Assembly: GCF_008632955.1 (NCBI RefSeq)
Contig: NZ_CP043959.1
Span: 5,146,001 to 5,210,000 of the forward strand
Reading direction: 5' to 3'
DNA from: Streptomyces tendae
GTDB taxonomy: Bacteria; Actinomycetota; Actinomycetes; Streptomycetales; Streptomycetaceae
Length of the DNA stretch: 64,000 nt
In this document: piece after piece, positions 23,659 to 32,234 of the stretch
Layout of the letters: every line of letters begins with the position of its first letter
How positions within the stretch are numbered: position 1 is the stretch's first letter
Notes under the pieces: generated by a model
Databases searched by the model: none
What the model was told of the DNA's origin: nothing
What the model saw: only the letters and a program-made list of their open reading frames with translations
Translations under genes and position numbers: made by a program

Positions 23659-24767
23659 GTGCTCTGCTCCTTCTTGACTTCACGTACCGCGTCGAGGAAC
23701 GCGTCGTTCTCCTCCGGGGTGCCGGCGGTGACCCGCAGCCATCCCGGTACGCCGTTGTCCCGGACCAGGACGCCCCGGTCGAGGATCTTCCGCCAGGTCT
23801 CGTGGGAGTCCGCGAACCGCCCGAACTGGACGAAGTTGGCGTCGGACTCGGTCACCTCGAAGCCGATGGCCCGCAGTTCGGCGACCAGGCGGTCCCGCTC
23901 GGTCTTCAGCTGCTCGACGTAGCCGAGCAGCGTGTCGGTGTGCTCCAGGGCGGCCAGCGCGGTCGCCTGGGTGACCGCCGACAGGTGGTACGGCAGCCGC
24001 ACCAGCTGGACGGCGTCGACGACGGCCGGGTGCGCGGCGAGGTAGCCCAGGCGCAGGCCCGCCGCGCCGAACGCCTTGGACATGGTGCGGGAGATCACCA
24101 GGTTGGGGCGTCCGTCGAGCAGCGGGAGCAGCGAGTCGCCGTGGCTGAACTCGATGTACGCCTCGTCCACGACGACCATGGACGACTTCGCCGCCTGGGC
24201 GGCCTCGTACAGGGCGAGGACCGTCCCGGCCGGGACCGCGTTGCCGGTGGGGTTGTTGGGGGTGGTGACGAAGACGACGTCCGGGCGGTGCTCCGCGATC
24301 GCCTTCTCGGCGGCGGGCACGTCGATGGTGAAGTCCTCGTGGCGCGGCCCGGAGATCCAGCCGGTGCCGGTGCCGCGCGAGATGAGCCCGTGCATCGAGT
24401 ACGACGGTTCGAAGCCGATCGCGGTGCGGCCCGGGCCGCCGAAGGTCTGCAGCAGCTGCTGGAGGACCTCGTTGGAGCCGTTGGCGGCCCACACGTTCTC
24501 CAGGGCGACCGGGTGGCCGGTCGTCCTGCTGAGGTATTCGGCCAGCCTGGTGCGCAGCTCGACCGCGTCCCGGTCGGGGTAGCGGTTGAGGGTGCGGGCG
24601 GCCTCGCGGACCCGCTCGGCGATCCGCTCGACCAGCGGCTCGGGCAGCGGGTAGGGGTTCTCGTTGGTGTTCAGCCGTACGGGGACGTCCAGCTGGGGCG
24701 CGCCGTAGGGGGACTTGCCGCGCAGCTCGTCCCGTACGGGGAGATCGTCGATGCTCACGTCGCTCAC
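23655..24767 (-). CDS. hisC: Histidinol-phosphate aminotransferase
   Basis: A 370-residue class I/II pyridoxal-phosphate aminotransferase. NTNENPYPLP at the N-terminus, NPNNPTGN-like TTPNNPTGN, the Asp-Tyr segment VDEAYIEF and the cofactor lysine in RTMSKAFGAAGLRLGY mark it as HisC. The GTG start at 24767 overlaps the hisD stop (GTGA). Confidence 0.97.
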   Translation of the reverse strand: MSDVSIDDLPVRDELRGKSPYGAPQLDVPVRLNTNENPYPLPEPLVERIAERVREAARTLNRYPDRDAVELRTRLAEYLSRTTGHPVALENVWAANGSNEVLQQLLQTFGGPGRTAIGFEPSYSMHGLISRGTGTGWISGPRHEDFTIDVPAAEKAIAEHRPDVVFVTTPNNPTGNAVPAGTVLALYEAAQAAKSSMVVVDEAYIEFSHGDSLLPLLDGRPNLVISRTMSKAFGAAGLRLGYLAAHPAVVDAVQLVRLPYHLSAVTQATALAALEHTDTLLGYVEQLKTERDRLVAELRAIGFEVTESDANFVQFGRFADSHETWRKILDRGVLVRDNGVPGWLRVTAGTPEENDAFLDAVREVKKEQST

Positions 24768-26089
24768 TTGTTCTCGGGCACCTTCCAGCCGAACCTGGCC
24801 TTGATCGCCGCGCCGTGCGCGGGCAGGTCCTCCGCCTCCGCCAGCGTCACCACGGTGTGCGCGACCTCGGCCAGCGCGTCCTCGGTGTAGTCGACGATGT
24901 GGATGCCGCGCAGGAAGGACTGGACGGACAGGCCGGAGGAGTGGCAGGCGCAGCCGCCGGTGGGCAGCACGTGGTTGGAGCCGGCCGCGTAGTCTCCGAG
25001 GGAGACCGGGGACCAGGGGCCGACGAAGACCGCGCCCGCGTTGCGCACCCGGTCGGCGACCGCGGCGGCGTCGGCGGTCTGGATCTCCAGGTGCTCGGCG
25101 CCGTAGGCGTCGACCACCCGCAGGCCCTCCTCGACGCCGTCGACCAGGACGATCGCGGACTGGCGGCCGGCGAGGGCCGGGGCGATCCGCTCGTCGACGT
25201 GCTTGCTGGCCTCGACCTGCGGCTTCAGTTCCTTCTCGACCGCGTCCGCGAGGTCCGCCGAGTCGGTGACCAGGACGGCGGCGGCCAGCGGGTCGTGCTC
25301 GGCCTGGCTGATCAGGTCGGAGGCGACGTGCACCGGGTCGGCCGTGGAGTCCGCGAGGATCGCGATCTCGGTCGGGCCGGCCTCGGCGTCGATGCCGATC
25401 TTCCCGGTGAAGTGGCGCTTGGCGGCGGCGACCCAGATGTTGCCGGGGCCGGTGACCATGTTGGCGGGCGGGCAGGACTCGGTGCCGTACGCGAACATCG
25501 CGACGGCGGTGGCGCCGCCGGCCGCGTACACCTCGTCCACGCCGAGCAGGGCGCAGGCGGCGAGGATGGTCGGGTGCGGCAGGCCGCCGAACTCGGCCTG
25601 GGCCGGGGAGGCGAGCGCGATCGACGGGACACCGGCCTCCTGGGCGGGCACCGCGTTCATGATCACGGAGGACGGGTAGACGGACCGGCCGCCGGGCGCG
25701 TACAGCCCGACGCGGTCGACCGGGACCCACTTCTCGGTGACCGTGCCGCCCGGCACGACCTGCGTGGTGTGGGTGGTGCGGCGCTGCGCGCGGTGGACGA
25801 GGCGGGCGCGCCGGATGGACTCCCCCAGGGCCGCGCGCACGGCCGGGTCGAGCTCCTCCAGCGCGCGCTTCAGCGCGTCGGCCGGGACCCGGACCTGCTC
25901 CAGCTTCACGCCGTCGAAGCGCTCGGCGAAGTCGATCAGCGCCGCGTCGCCCCGATGGCGCACGTCCTCGCAGATGGGCCGCACCTTCTCCAGGGCGGCC
26001 GCGACGTCGAAGTCGGCACGGGGCAGCAGGTCGCGCAGGGCGGGGCCCTCGGGGAGGGCGTCGCCGCGCAGGTCGATTCGCGAGATCAC
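24764..26089 (-). CDS. hisD: Histidinol dehydrogenase
   Basis: A 441-residue Zn-dependent NAD enzyme that oxidises histidinol to histidine in two steps; first gene of the his operon. VGLYAPGG, GPGNIWVAAAKR, DAEAGPTEI, AEHDPLA and SNHVLPTGG are family motifs. Start GTG 26089 (MISRIDLRGD) gives the usual length, with GAGAG upstream. A longer frame reaches 26152 but adds residues atypical for HisD. The promoter should lie in the 192-base region before the divergent membrane-protein gene. Confidence 0.97.
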   Translation of the reverse strand: MISRIDLRGDALPEGPALRDLLPRADFDVAAALEKVRPICEDVRHRGDAALIDFAERFDGVKLEQVRVPADALKRALEELDPAVRAALGESIRRARLVHRAQRRTTHTTQVVPGGTVTEKWVPVDRVGLYAPGGRSVYPSSVIMNAVPAQEAGVPSIALASPAQAEFGGLPHPTILAACALLGVDEVYAAGGATAVAMFAYGTESCPPANMVTGPGNIWVAAAKRHFTGKIGIDAEAGPTEIAILADSTADPVHVASDLISQAEHDPLAAAVLVTDSADLADAVEKELKPQVEASKHVDERIAPALAGRQSAIVLVDGVEEGLRVVDAYGAEHLEIQTADAAAVADRVRNAGAVFVGPWSPVSLGDYAAGSNHVLPTGGCACHSSGLSVQSFLRGIHIVDYTEDALAEVAHTVVTLAEAEDLPAHGAAIKARFGWKVPENK

Positions 26090-26281
26090 GTGCTCAATTC
26101 TCTCAGACCCGTCACGCAGGGCGTCCGCCTGTTCCAGTGGCTGATACGTCACCTTCCCGGTGACCGTCCGCGCTCGTTTTCGAGATCCTCTTCACTTTCC
26201 GTGTTCAACGCGTCACCGTACCGGGCATGAACGGCTGTACGAAGCGATGAACCGGTGAGTAATGAGGAGGAGGGGAGTGCC

Positions 26282-27859
26282 GTGGCCGAGGGGGTGGGAC
26301 CGCGTGGCGGTGAGCCGCCGGAGGACCTGACCGCCGCGGAGGCCGGGATGTGGCAGGCCTTCCGCAACGGCAGCGTGTACGACCTGAGCAGCGGTGACAC
26401 GGTGGTCGACGATCCGCACGGGGGACACCCCTGGGGGCCGGAGCGCACCGTGCGGGCACGGATCGTGTGCTGGCTGTTGCTGGACGGTCCGCCCGCGCTG
26501 GCCGGCCGGGTCTCCTCGCTGAAGCTGGTCGGGGTGCGCATCAGCGGCCCGCTGGACCTGGCAGGCGGCACGGTCGTGCCGTACGTGGAGATGCGCGGCT
26601 GCCGCTTCGAACAGGACGTGCTGCTGCCGGAGGCCCGCTTCACCACCATGCGGATGGTGGACTGCTCCATACCCCGTCTGGAGGCCGCCCGGCTGCACAC
26701 CGAGGGCGATCTGCATCTGCCACGCTGCCGGTTCCTCGGCGGCATACGCCTGACCGACGCCCGGATCGGCACGGACCTCATGCTCAACCAGGCGGTCCTG
26801 CACCGGGACCGCAGCGACCGTTCCCTGGCGGCGGACGGGATGAGCGTCGGTCAGGACCTCCAGGCGGAGATGCTGGAGTCGCACGGCGAGCTGAGCCTGC
26901 GCGGCGCGACCATCGGCGTGTCCCTGAGCCTGCGCGGCGCCCGGCTGGTCAACCCGTACACCCGGCTCGCGCTGAACGCGCCGCAGCTGACCGTGGAGCG
27001 CTCGCTGTACCTGACGCCGGCCGGGGTGGGCGCGCAGGCCCGCAGCGGCATGACCCCGGCCCAGGGCACGCGCATCCAGCGGTTCGAGTGCGAGGGCGGG
27101 GTGCGGCTGGACGACGGGCGGTTCGGGGACGCGGTCGACTTCGAGGGGGCCTCGTTCTCCCTCACCGACGAGCAGGAGCTGTCGCTGCGCCGGGTGCAGA
27201 CGCCGGAGCTGCGGTTCCTCGGGGAGCGGCCGCGGCGCGGCCGGGTGGTGCTGTCCGGCGCGAAGGTCGTCAACCTGATGGACCGGGCGGACAGCTGGCC
27301 CGGCCCGGGCCGTCTGCACATGGGCGGGTTCACCTACGAGAACCTGGTGCCACGCGGCCCGTTCCCGCTGGCGCTGCGGCTGCGCTGGGTGGACGCGGCG
27401 AGCGCCGAGTACAACCCGGAGCCGTACGAGCGGCTGGCCGCCGTGCTGCGGGAGAGCGGGGCGGACGAGGACGCTCGCGAGGTGCTGCTCGCCAAGCAGC
27501 GCCGGCGCCGGGAGAGCCTGCCGCTCGCGGCCAAGCTGTGGGGCTACGCGCAGGACTGGACGGTCGCCTACGGGTACCGGCCGGGCCGGGCGGCGGTGTG
27601 GATGGCGGTGCTGTGGGCGGCCGGTTCGCTGGCCTTCGCGCGCGCGGACCATCCGCCGCTCAAGGCCGGGGAGCACCCGGCCTGGAACCCGGCGCTGTTC
27701 GCGCTGGACCTGCTGCTGCCGGTGATCGACCTGGGGCAGGCGGGCTTCTGGCAGCTGCGCGGCGGCTGGCAGTGGCTCTCGGTGGCGTTCATCCTGCTGG
27801 GCTGGGTCCTGGCGACAACGGTGGCAGCGGGTGCGACCCGCACGCTGCGGCGTACGTAA
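26282..27859 (+). CDS. Beta-helix-like membrane protein (annotated elsewhere as membrane-associated oxidoreductase)
   Basis: A 525-residue protein. The GTG at 26282 is preceded by GGAGGAGGGG at ideal spacing; an upstream GTG at 26255 is not. Residues about 75-330 show repeated short beta strands with recurring small-hydrophobic-polar patterns (for example SLRGATIGVSLSLRGARLVN), like a right-handed beta-helix or degenerate pentapeptide repeats. The C-terminus has two or three membrane segments (VWMAVLWAAGSLAF, FILLGWVLATTVAA) and an amphipathic stretch between. I see no cofactor motif supporting the 'oxidoreductase' label. It is divergent from hisD. Function unknown. Confidence 0.78.
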   Translation: MAEGVGPRGGEPPEDLTAAEAGMWQAFRNGSVYDLSSGDTVVDDPHGGHPWGPERTVRARIVCWLLLDGPPALAGRVSSLKLVGVRISGPLDLAGGTVVPYVEMRGCRFEQDVLLPEARFTTMRMVDCSIPRLEAARLHTEGDLHLPRCRFLGGIRLTDARIGTDLMLNQAVLHRDRSDRSLAADGMSVGQDLQAEMLESHGELSLRGATIGVSLSLRGARLVNPYTRLALNAPQLTVERSLYLTPAGVGAQARSGMTPAQGTRIQRFECEGGVRLDDGRFGDAVDFEGASFSLTDEQELSLRRVQTPELRFLGERPRRGRVVLSGAKVVNLMDRADSWPGPGRLHMGGFTYENLVPRGPFPLALRLRWVDAASAEYNPEPYERLAAVLRESGADEDAREVLLAKQRRRRESLPLAAKLWGYAQDWTVAYGYRPGRAAVWMAVLWAAGSLAFARADHPPLKAGEHPAWNPALFALDLLLPVIDLGQAGFWQLRGGWQWLSVAFILLGWVLATTVAAGATRTLRRT

Positions 27860-28038
27860 GCCCTCACCCCCGGGGCGTGGGGCCACATTGCAACCGGAGA
27901 TGTGTGCGACAGGTGATGGCCGTGAGGCCCGAGGCACCTGCGGAGCCCTTCGCTTTTTACCGGCCCTTGACCGACCCCCGTACAACTTTCGGCAACTTCC
28001 GCGTGGGGTCTGGCGCGCCCGTGACCTGCGGTCTTTCA

Positions 28039-29115
28039 ATGGTCGGCACCATGGCTCTGCTGCACGCGTTCACCCGCACTTCCCGGGGGCGAGAAAAGCG
28101 GACGGGCGCCACGTCCCCCGTCCCCGTCGTGCTGCCCGCCGACGACGAGGTACTCCTCGACGTACCGGACGACGCCCTGGGCGGCGCGCTGGTGGGGGCC
28201 GCCGCCGGTGACCACGCGCCCGCCGCCGACCTGCTCGCCGCCACCCGGCACCGGGCCGCCTGGGAGCACCGCGACCGCTACGTGCGCCGCCTCGCGTCCT
28301 TCGCCCGGTCGCGCCCCGAGTGGCTGGACACCTGGCGCGCCCGCGTCCCGCACGACCCGGACGCGCTGCTGCTGGACGCGCAGCGGGCGGTGGACCGGGC
28401 CTGGGACTCACCGGCCCGGACGGAGCTGCTGCGCGAGGTGAGCCCGCTGATCACCGCCGCCGCCCGGGCGGACCACCGCGACCCGGTGCCGTGGCGGCTG
28501 GCCCTGGACCACGCGCGCGGCGCGCACGCCGGCCACACCTATTTCGAGGAGCTGTGGGAGGCGGCGGTGCGCCGCGCCCCGCACCACCACGGCTGCCATG
28601 TGGCGGCCCTGCGCTACCTGGCGTCCTCCTGGCACGGCTCGCACCGCGAGTGCTTCGACTTCGCGGACCTGGCCGCGCAGGACGCGCCGGAGGGCTCGCT
28701 CACCCAGGCCCTGCCGCTGCGGGCGGCGTACGGCTATCTGACGGACGGCTGCGGTCCCGCCGTCGGACGGGAACGGCTGGAAGCCGCCGCCGACCGGGCC
28801 CTCGTCCTGTCCGCCCGGCTGCCGGCGGTCCGGCCCTGGCCGGCCGAGGTACGCAATCTGCTGACCTACGTCCTGATCCGCCTGGAGCGCTGGCAGGACG
28901 CCCTGGAACAGCTGCGGCTGACCGGCCCGTACGCCACGTCGTTCCCCTGGGACCGGGACGGGGAGGACCCGCTCGGGCGGTTCCTGGAGGTGCGGCAGGA
29001 GGTCCTCGGCGCGCTCGCGCCGGGCGCCGCGACGGCCGGAACGCAGGGCCCCTTCCCCGCCTCCGGGCGTCCGGGCGGCGGACGGCGCGGACGGCCCGGC
29101 CCCGGCGGCCATTAG
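28039..29115 (+). CDS. Conserved protein of unknown function with helical-repeat character
   Basis: A 358-residue protein starting MVGTMALLHAFTRTSRG; a second ATG 12 bases later is equally possible and neither has a ribosome site. Residues 60-320 are almost wholly helical, with pairs such as LLLDAQRAVDRAW and ALRYLASSWHGSHRECFDFADLAA that resemble TPR-like repeats. Trp, His and Arg are enriched. The last 35 residues are a Gly/Pro/Arg-rich tail. The next gene starts 11 bases later. I do not recognise the family. Confidence 0.68.
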   Translation: MVGTMALLHAFTRTSRGREKRTGATSPVPVVLPADDEVLLDVPDDALGGALVGAAAGDHAPAADLLAATRHRAAWEHRDRYVRRLASFARSRPEWLDTWRARVPHDPDALLLDAQRAVDRAWDSPARTELLREVSPLITAAARADHRDPVPWRLALDHARGAHAGHTYFEELWEAAVRRAPHHHGCHVAALRYLASSWHGSHRECFDFADLAAQDAPEGSLTQALPLRAAYGYLTDGCGPAVGRERLEAAADRALVLSARLPAVRPWPAEVRNLLTYVLIRLERWQDALEQLRLTGPYATSFPWDRDGEDPLGRFLEVRQEVLGALAPGAATAGTQGPFPASGRPGGGRRGRPGPGGH

Positions 29116-29118
29116 GCT
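29113..29118 (+). promoter_or_regulatory. Candidate -10 element for leaderless transcript
   Basis: TAGGCT overlapping the previous stop codon region, eight bases before the GTG at 29127. It is identical to the hexamer at 19283 with nearly the same spacing, and no ribosome site intervenes. Confidence 0.5.
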
Positions 29119-29126
29119 TTTGCGTC

Positions 29127-29867
29127 GTGACCACCGTCCGGCTTCCGCTCTTCCCCCTGAACACGGTGCTGTTCCCGGGGCTCGTGCTCCCGCTCAACGT
29201 CTTCGAGGAGCGCTATCGCGCCATGATGCGTGAGCTGTTGAAGACCCCGGAGGACGAGCCACGGCGCTTCGCCGTGGTCGCGATCCGGGACGGCCACGAG
29301 GTGGCACCGAGCGCCCTCGGCCTGCCCGACCCCACCGCCGTGTCCGACCGGGGCCCCGCGGCCGGCTTCGGCGCCGACCCGCTGCGCGCCTTCCACAAGA
29401 CGGGCTGCATCGCCGACGCGGCGACGGTCCGGGAACGGCCCGACGGCACCTTCGAGGTGCTGGCGACCGGCACGACCCGGGTGCGGCTGCTGTCGGTCGA
29501 CGCCTCGGGCCCGTTCCTCACGGCCGAGCTGGAGCCGCTGGAGGAAGACCCCGGCGAGGAGGCGGGGGCGCTGGCGGAGGGGGTGCTGCGGGCGTTCCGG
29601 CAGTACCAGAAGCGGCTGGCTGGGGCACGGGAGCGGTCGCTGGCCACGGACACGGACCTGCCCGACGAGCCCGGTGTGGTCTCGTACCTGGTCGCCGCCG
29701 CGATGATGCTGGACACGCCGACCCGGCAGCGTCTGCTGCAGGCGCCGGACACCGCGTCCCGCCTGCGTGACGAGCTGAAACTCCTTCGCACCGAGACGGC
29801 GATCATCCGTAGTCTTCCGTCGTTGCCCGCGTCGGAGCTGACGCGCGGCCCGACGAGTCTCAACTGA
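29127..29867 (+). CDS. LON peptidase substrate-binding domain protein
   Basis: A 246-residue protein consisting of the LON N-terminal (PUA-like) domain without ATPase or protease. LPLFPLNTVLFPGLVLPLNVFEERY is the domain's opening segment, and GTTRVRLLSV and the C-terminal helices complete it. Stand-alone forms are widespread in bacteria and their role is not settled; binding of unfolded or small substrates is assumed. The GTG start has a TAGGCT hexamer eight bases upstream. ybaK follows after 22 bases. Confidence 0.88.
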   Translation: MTTVRLPLFPLNTVLFPGLVLPLNVFEERYRAMMRELLKTPEDEPRRFAVVAIRDGHEVAPSALGLPDPTAVSDRGPAAGFGADPLRAFHKTGCIADAATVRERPDGTFEVLATGTTRVRLLSVDASGPFLTAELEPLEEDPGEEAGALAEGVLRAFRQYQKRLAGARERSLATDTDLPDEPGVVSYLVAAAMMLDTPTRQRLLQAPDTASRLRDELKLLRTETAIIRSLPSLPASELTRGPTSLN

Positions 29868-29889
29868 CGCTTTCGGAGCGACGACCGGC

Positions 29890-30390
29890 ATGGCGAAGAA
29901 GTCCAAGAAGCAGCAGTCCGGCGGGACGCCCGCCACGGTGGCGCTCACCGCCGCCGGGGTGCCCTTCACGGTGCACTCCTACGACCACGACCCCTCCCAC
30001 CCGAGCTACGGCGAGGAGGCGGCCGAGGCGATGGGCGTGTCGCCCGACCGGGTCTTCAAGACGCTGGTGGCGGACGTGGACGGCACCCTCACGGTGGCGG
30101 TGGTGCCGGTGGCGGGCCAGCTGGACCTCAAGGCGCTGGCCTCGGCGGCCGGCGGCAAGCGGGCGGCGATGGCCGACCCGGCCCTGGCGGAGCGCACCAC
30201 CGGGTACGTGCGGGGAGGGATCTCCCCGCTGGGCCAGCGCAAGAAGCTGCCGACGGTGCTGGACGCGTCGGCGGACCGCCACGCGACGATCTGCGTCTCG
30301 GCGGGCCGTCGCGGCCTGGAGGTCGAACTCGCCCCGGCCGACCTGGCCGCACTGACCTCGGCGACCCTGGCACCGATCGGCCGGGAGTAG
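29890..30390 (+). CDS. ybaK: Cys-tRNA(Pro)/Cys-tRNA(Cys) deacylase
   Basis: A 166-residue trans-editing enzyme that hydrolyses cysteine mischarged on tRNA(Pro). VFKTLV holds the essential lysine, and GKRAAMAD, GYVRGGISPLGQRKKLPTVLD and GRRGLEVEL are typical YbaK segments. A short Lys/Ser-rich N-terminus precedes the domain. Length matches the family. Confidence 0.93.
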   Translation: MAKKSKKQQSGGTPATVALTAAGVPFTVHSYDHDPSHPSYGEEAAEAMGVSPDRVFKTLVADVDGTLTVAVVPVAGQLDLKALASAAGGKRAAMADPALAERTTGYVRGGISPLGQRKKLPTVLDASADRHATICVSAGRRGLEVELAPADLAALTSATLAPIGRE

Positions 30391-30450
30391 CCCCCGACCG
30401 CTGCCCGGACGCGGCCTGTTCCGGGGGTCGACGGGTGTCGGGGCGTTCGG

Positions 30451-30456
30451 TAGGTA
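30451..30456 (+). promoter_or_regulatory. Candidate -10 element for the bL37-like gene
   Basis: TAGGTA seven bases before the ATG at 30464. GAGGT directly abuts the ATG, too close for a normal ribosome site, so a leaderless mRNA is likely. Confidence 0.45.
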
Positions 30457-30463
30457 CCGAGGT

Positions 30464-30538
30464 ATGTCGAAGCGGACGCGCAAACGCAGGTGGCGGATCA
30501 GGAAGCGCCGGGCGAACCACGGACGCCGCCCGGCCTGA
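30464..30538 (+). CDS. bL37-like 24-residue ribosomal protein
   Basis: A 24-codon gene encoding MSKRTRKRRWRIRKRR then ANHGRRPA. Thirteen of 24 residues are Arg or Lys. The length, the SKR start and the C-terminal ANHGRRP are very like actinobacterial ribosomal protein bL37, first seen in mycobacterial 70S structures and ending ANHGKRP. A leaderless-type -10 hexamer lies just upstream and a perfect 11-bp hairpin just downstream, so it looks like a complete monocistronic gene. Assignment is by recalled similarity. Confidence 0.75.
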   Translation: MSKRTRKRRWRIRKRRANHGRRPA

Positions 30539-30543
30539 CGGAC

Positions 30544-30572
30544 GTGCCGGGCGGGACGCGACCGCCCGGCAC
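30544..30572. terminator. Hairpin terminator
   Basis: GTGCCGGGCGG and its complement form an 11-bp stem with a seven-base loop, between the bL37-like gene and the convergent DUF2567 gene. Confidence 0.8.
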
Positions 30573-30580
30573 CCCGGGGC

Positions 30581-31288
30581 CTACGTCCCGTGGGGCGCGT
30601 ACGGCTGGTCCGCCTGCGGCCAGTCCTCCGGGTCACGCGGCCCGAACAGCGCCGTCAGTCCCAGGTGCAGCACCAGCGCCGCGAACGTCCACGCCAGCAG
30701 CGCGCCCTTCGCGTTCAGCTTCAGCGGCGCGTCGAAAGTGACGCCCTTCCCCACGCTCCTCGCGTGCGCGATGACGTCCTGCGTCGGGCCGAGCCACACC
30801 CCGAGCCGCCAGGCCAGCACCGAGCCCAGCAGCCCGCCGACCGCCAGGCCCACCACGAGCGGGACGCCGCCGCGCCGCCGCACCAGGAAGACCACCAGCG
30901 CGCTCAGCGCACCGCAGGCCAGCGCGAGCAGGGTGAACGTGCCGTCCACGCCGATGCTCTGTTCGCCCTCGGAGTCCTTGAGGTAGACCACCCACGCGGT
31001 GCCGGACGCGTCGCCCACCAGCGGCACCCGCGGCGCCAGCCACCACCACAGCACCCCGAGCAGCACCCCGCCGACCGCCACCGCGGCAGCCACCACGGCG
31101 GCCTCCCGTATCTCCTTCGCGAGCCCGGGGCCGCCCGGTTCCTGCCACCAGCCGTGGCGGGGGGAAGTGGCACGGCCGGGCTTCCCGTCGTACCGGTGCG
31201 CGCCGGCCGAGGGGGTGTCGGAGGGGGGCTGCCACGGGTCGTGGGCGGACGGGTCGTGCGGCGGCGGGGGTGTCAGAGGTGCGCTCAC
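30581..31288 (-). CDS. DUF2567 membrane protein
   Basis: A 235-residue protein with a Pro/His-rich cytoplasmic N-terminus of about 60 residues and four predicted membrane segments (about 65-85, 115-135, 145-165, 200-220). The first loop WWWLAPRVPLVGD and WRLGVWLGP are typical of actinobacterial DUF2567. No catalytic motif is visible and the role is unknown. It is followed 34 bases later, in the direction of transcription, by nothing on its strand; its stop faces the bL37-like gene. Confidence 0.8.
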   Translation of the reverse strand: MSAPLTPPPPHDPSAHDPWQPPSDTPSAGAHRYDGKPGRATSPRHGWWQEPGGPGLAKEIREAAVVAAAVAVGGVLLGVLWWWLAPRVPLVGDASGTAWVVYLKDSEGEQSIGVDGTFTLLALACGALSALVVFLVRRRGGVPLVVGLAVGGLLGSVLAWRLGVWLGPTQDVIAHARSVGKGVTFDAPLKLNAKGALLAWTFAALVLHLGLTALFGPRDPEDWPQADQPYAPHGT

Positions 31289-31322
31289 CCTGCCATCGTG
31301 CCAGGCGTGGCCGTACCGCGCG

Positions 31323-32234
31323 TCACCGGACGGCGGCCCTGCGGTACGCCCAGGTCGCCACGGCCAGCGAGATCACCCCGACCACCCCGCACACGGCGAG
31401 GTCACCGAGCACATGCGCCCAGTCGGGGTGCGGCGCGAAGGTGCGCGCGAAGGCCTCGACGCCGTACGTGGAGGGCAGCAGGTCGCGGGCCAGGCGCACC
31501 ACCTCCGGCATCCGTTCGGGCGGCAGCACGCCCAGCAGCAGGGCCGCGGACATGCCGAGCTGGCCGAGCAGGGTGGCCAGTTCCGGGCGGGGCGCGAGCA
31601 GGCCGAGGGCGGCGCCGAGCCCGGCGAGGGCCGCGCCCGCGAGGGGGATCACCGCGACCAGGATCCACAGGTGGGCGAGCGGCAGCCCGAACAGCGCGCA
31701 TCCGAACACGGCGGTCACCACGGTGCCGGGAACGGTGAACGAGGCGTAGGCGCCCGCCGCGCCCAGCACCACGGCCGCGGGCGGCACGGGCAGGGTCGCG
31801 TAGTGGTCGAGACCGCCGCTGGCGCGCAGCTGGCCGAAGTACTGGGCGAGCAGGTTCAGCGCGACGAAGGCGACGACCAGGACCGACGCCCCGGCCACCA
31901 CGGCCCGCGCCTCGCCGCCGCCGTCGACCACGCCGCGCATCAGGATCATGATCCCGACCGACTGGAAGGTCGCCACGAACAGCAGCGGGATCCGCGCCAC
32001 CCGGGCCCGGGACAGCTGGGCGCGGTACACGGCCGCCAGCGACGGCCACAGCCGCGCGCGAGGGCCGAGCGCGGCCGGTGCCGGCGCGGCCTCCTCCGCG
32101 GTCAGGGCGCCGGCCGGCAGGGCATCGGCGGGTACGACACTCACGTCGTGCTGCTCCCCTTCGCTCGGGATTCCGTCCGGAGCCGCTCCGGAGGTCGCCC
32201 CGTTCGGTACGGATGTCACGGCCCGTGCGCTCAC
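31323..32234 (-). CDS. ABC-2 type exporter permease
   Basis: A 303-residue ABC-2 permease with six predicted membrane segments starting near IPLLFVATFQSVGIM. The family motif region LGLLAPRPELATLLGQ and LPPERMPEVVRLARDLLPSTYGVEAFART is present. A 55-residue polar N-terminus precedes the first helix. The GTG start at 32234 overlaps the ATPase stop (GTGA), giving a coupled two-gene exporter. The substrate (drug, lipid or peptide) cannot be told. Confidence 0.9.
   Translation of the reverse strand: MSARAVTSVPNGATSGAAPDGIPSEGEQHDVSVVPADALPAGALTAEEAAPAPAALGPRARLWPSLAAVYRAQLSRARVARIPLLFVATFQSVGIMILMRGVVDGGGEARAVVAGASVLVVAFVALNLLAQYFGQLRASGGLDHYATLPVPPAAVVLGAAGAYASFTVPGTVVTAVFGCALFGLPLAHLWILVAVIPLAGAALAGLGAALGLLAPRPELATLLGQLGMSAALLLGVLPPERMPEVVRLARDLLPSTYGVEAFARTFAPHPDWAHVLGDLAVCGVVGVISLAVATWAYRRAAVR

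Noticed and set aside
26255..26281. Upstream GTG start for the beta-helix protein
   Set aside because: The next GTG at 26282 has an excellent GGAGGAGGGG ribosome site, which the upstream one lacks.
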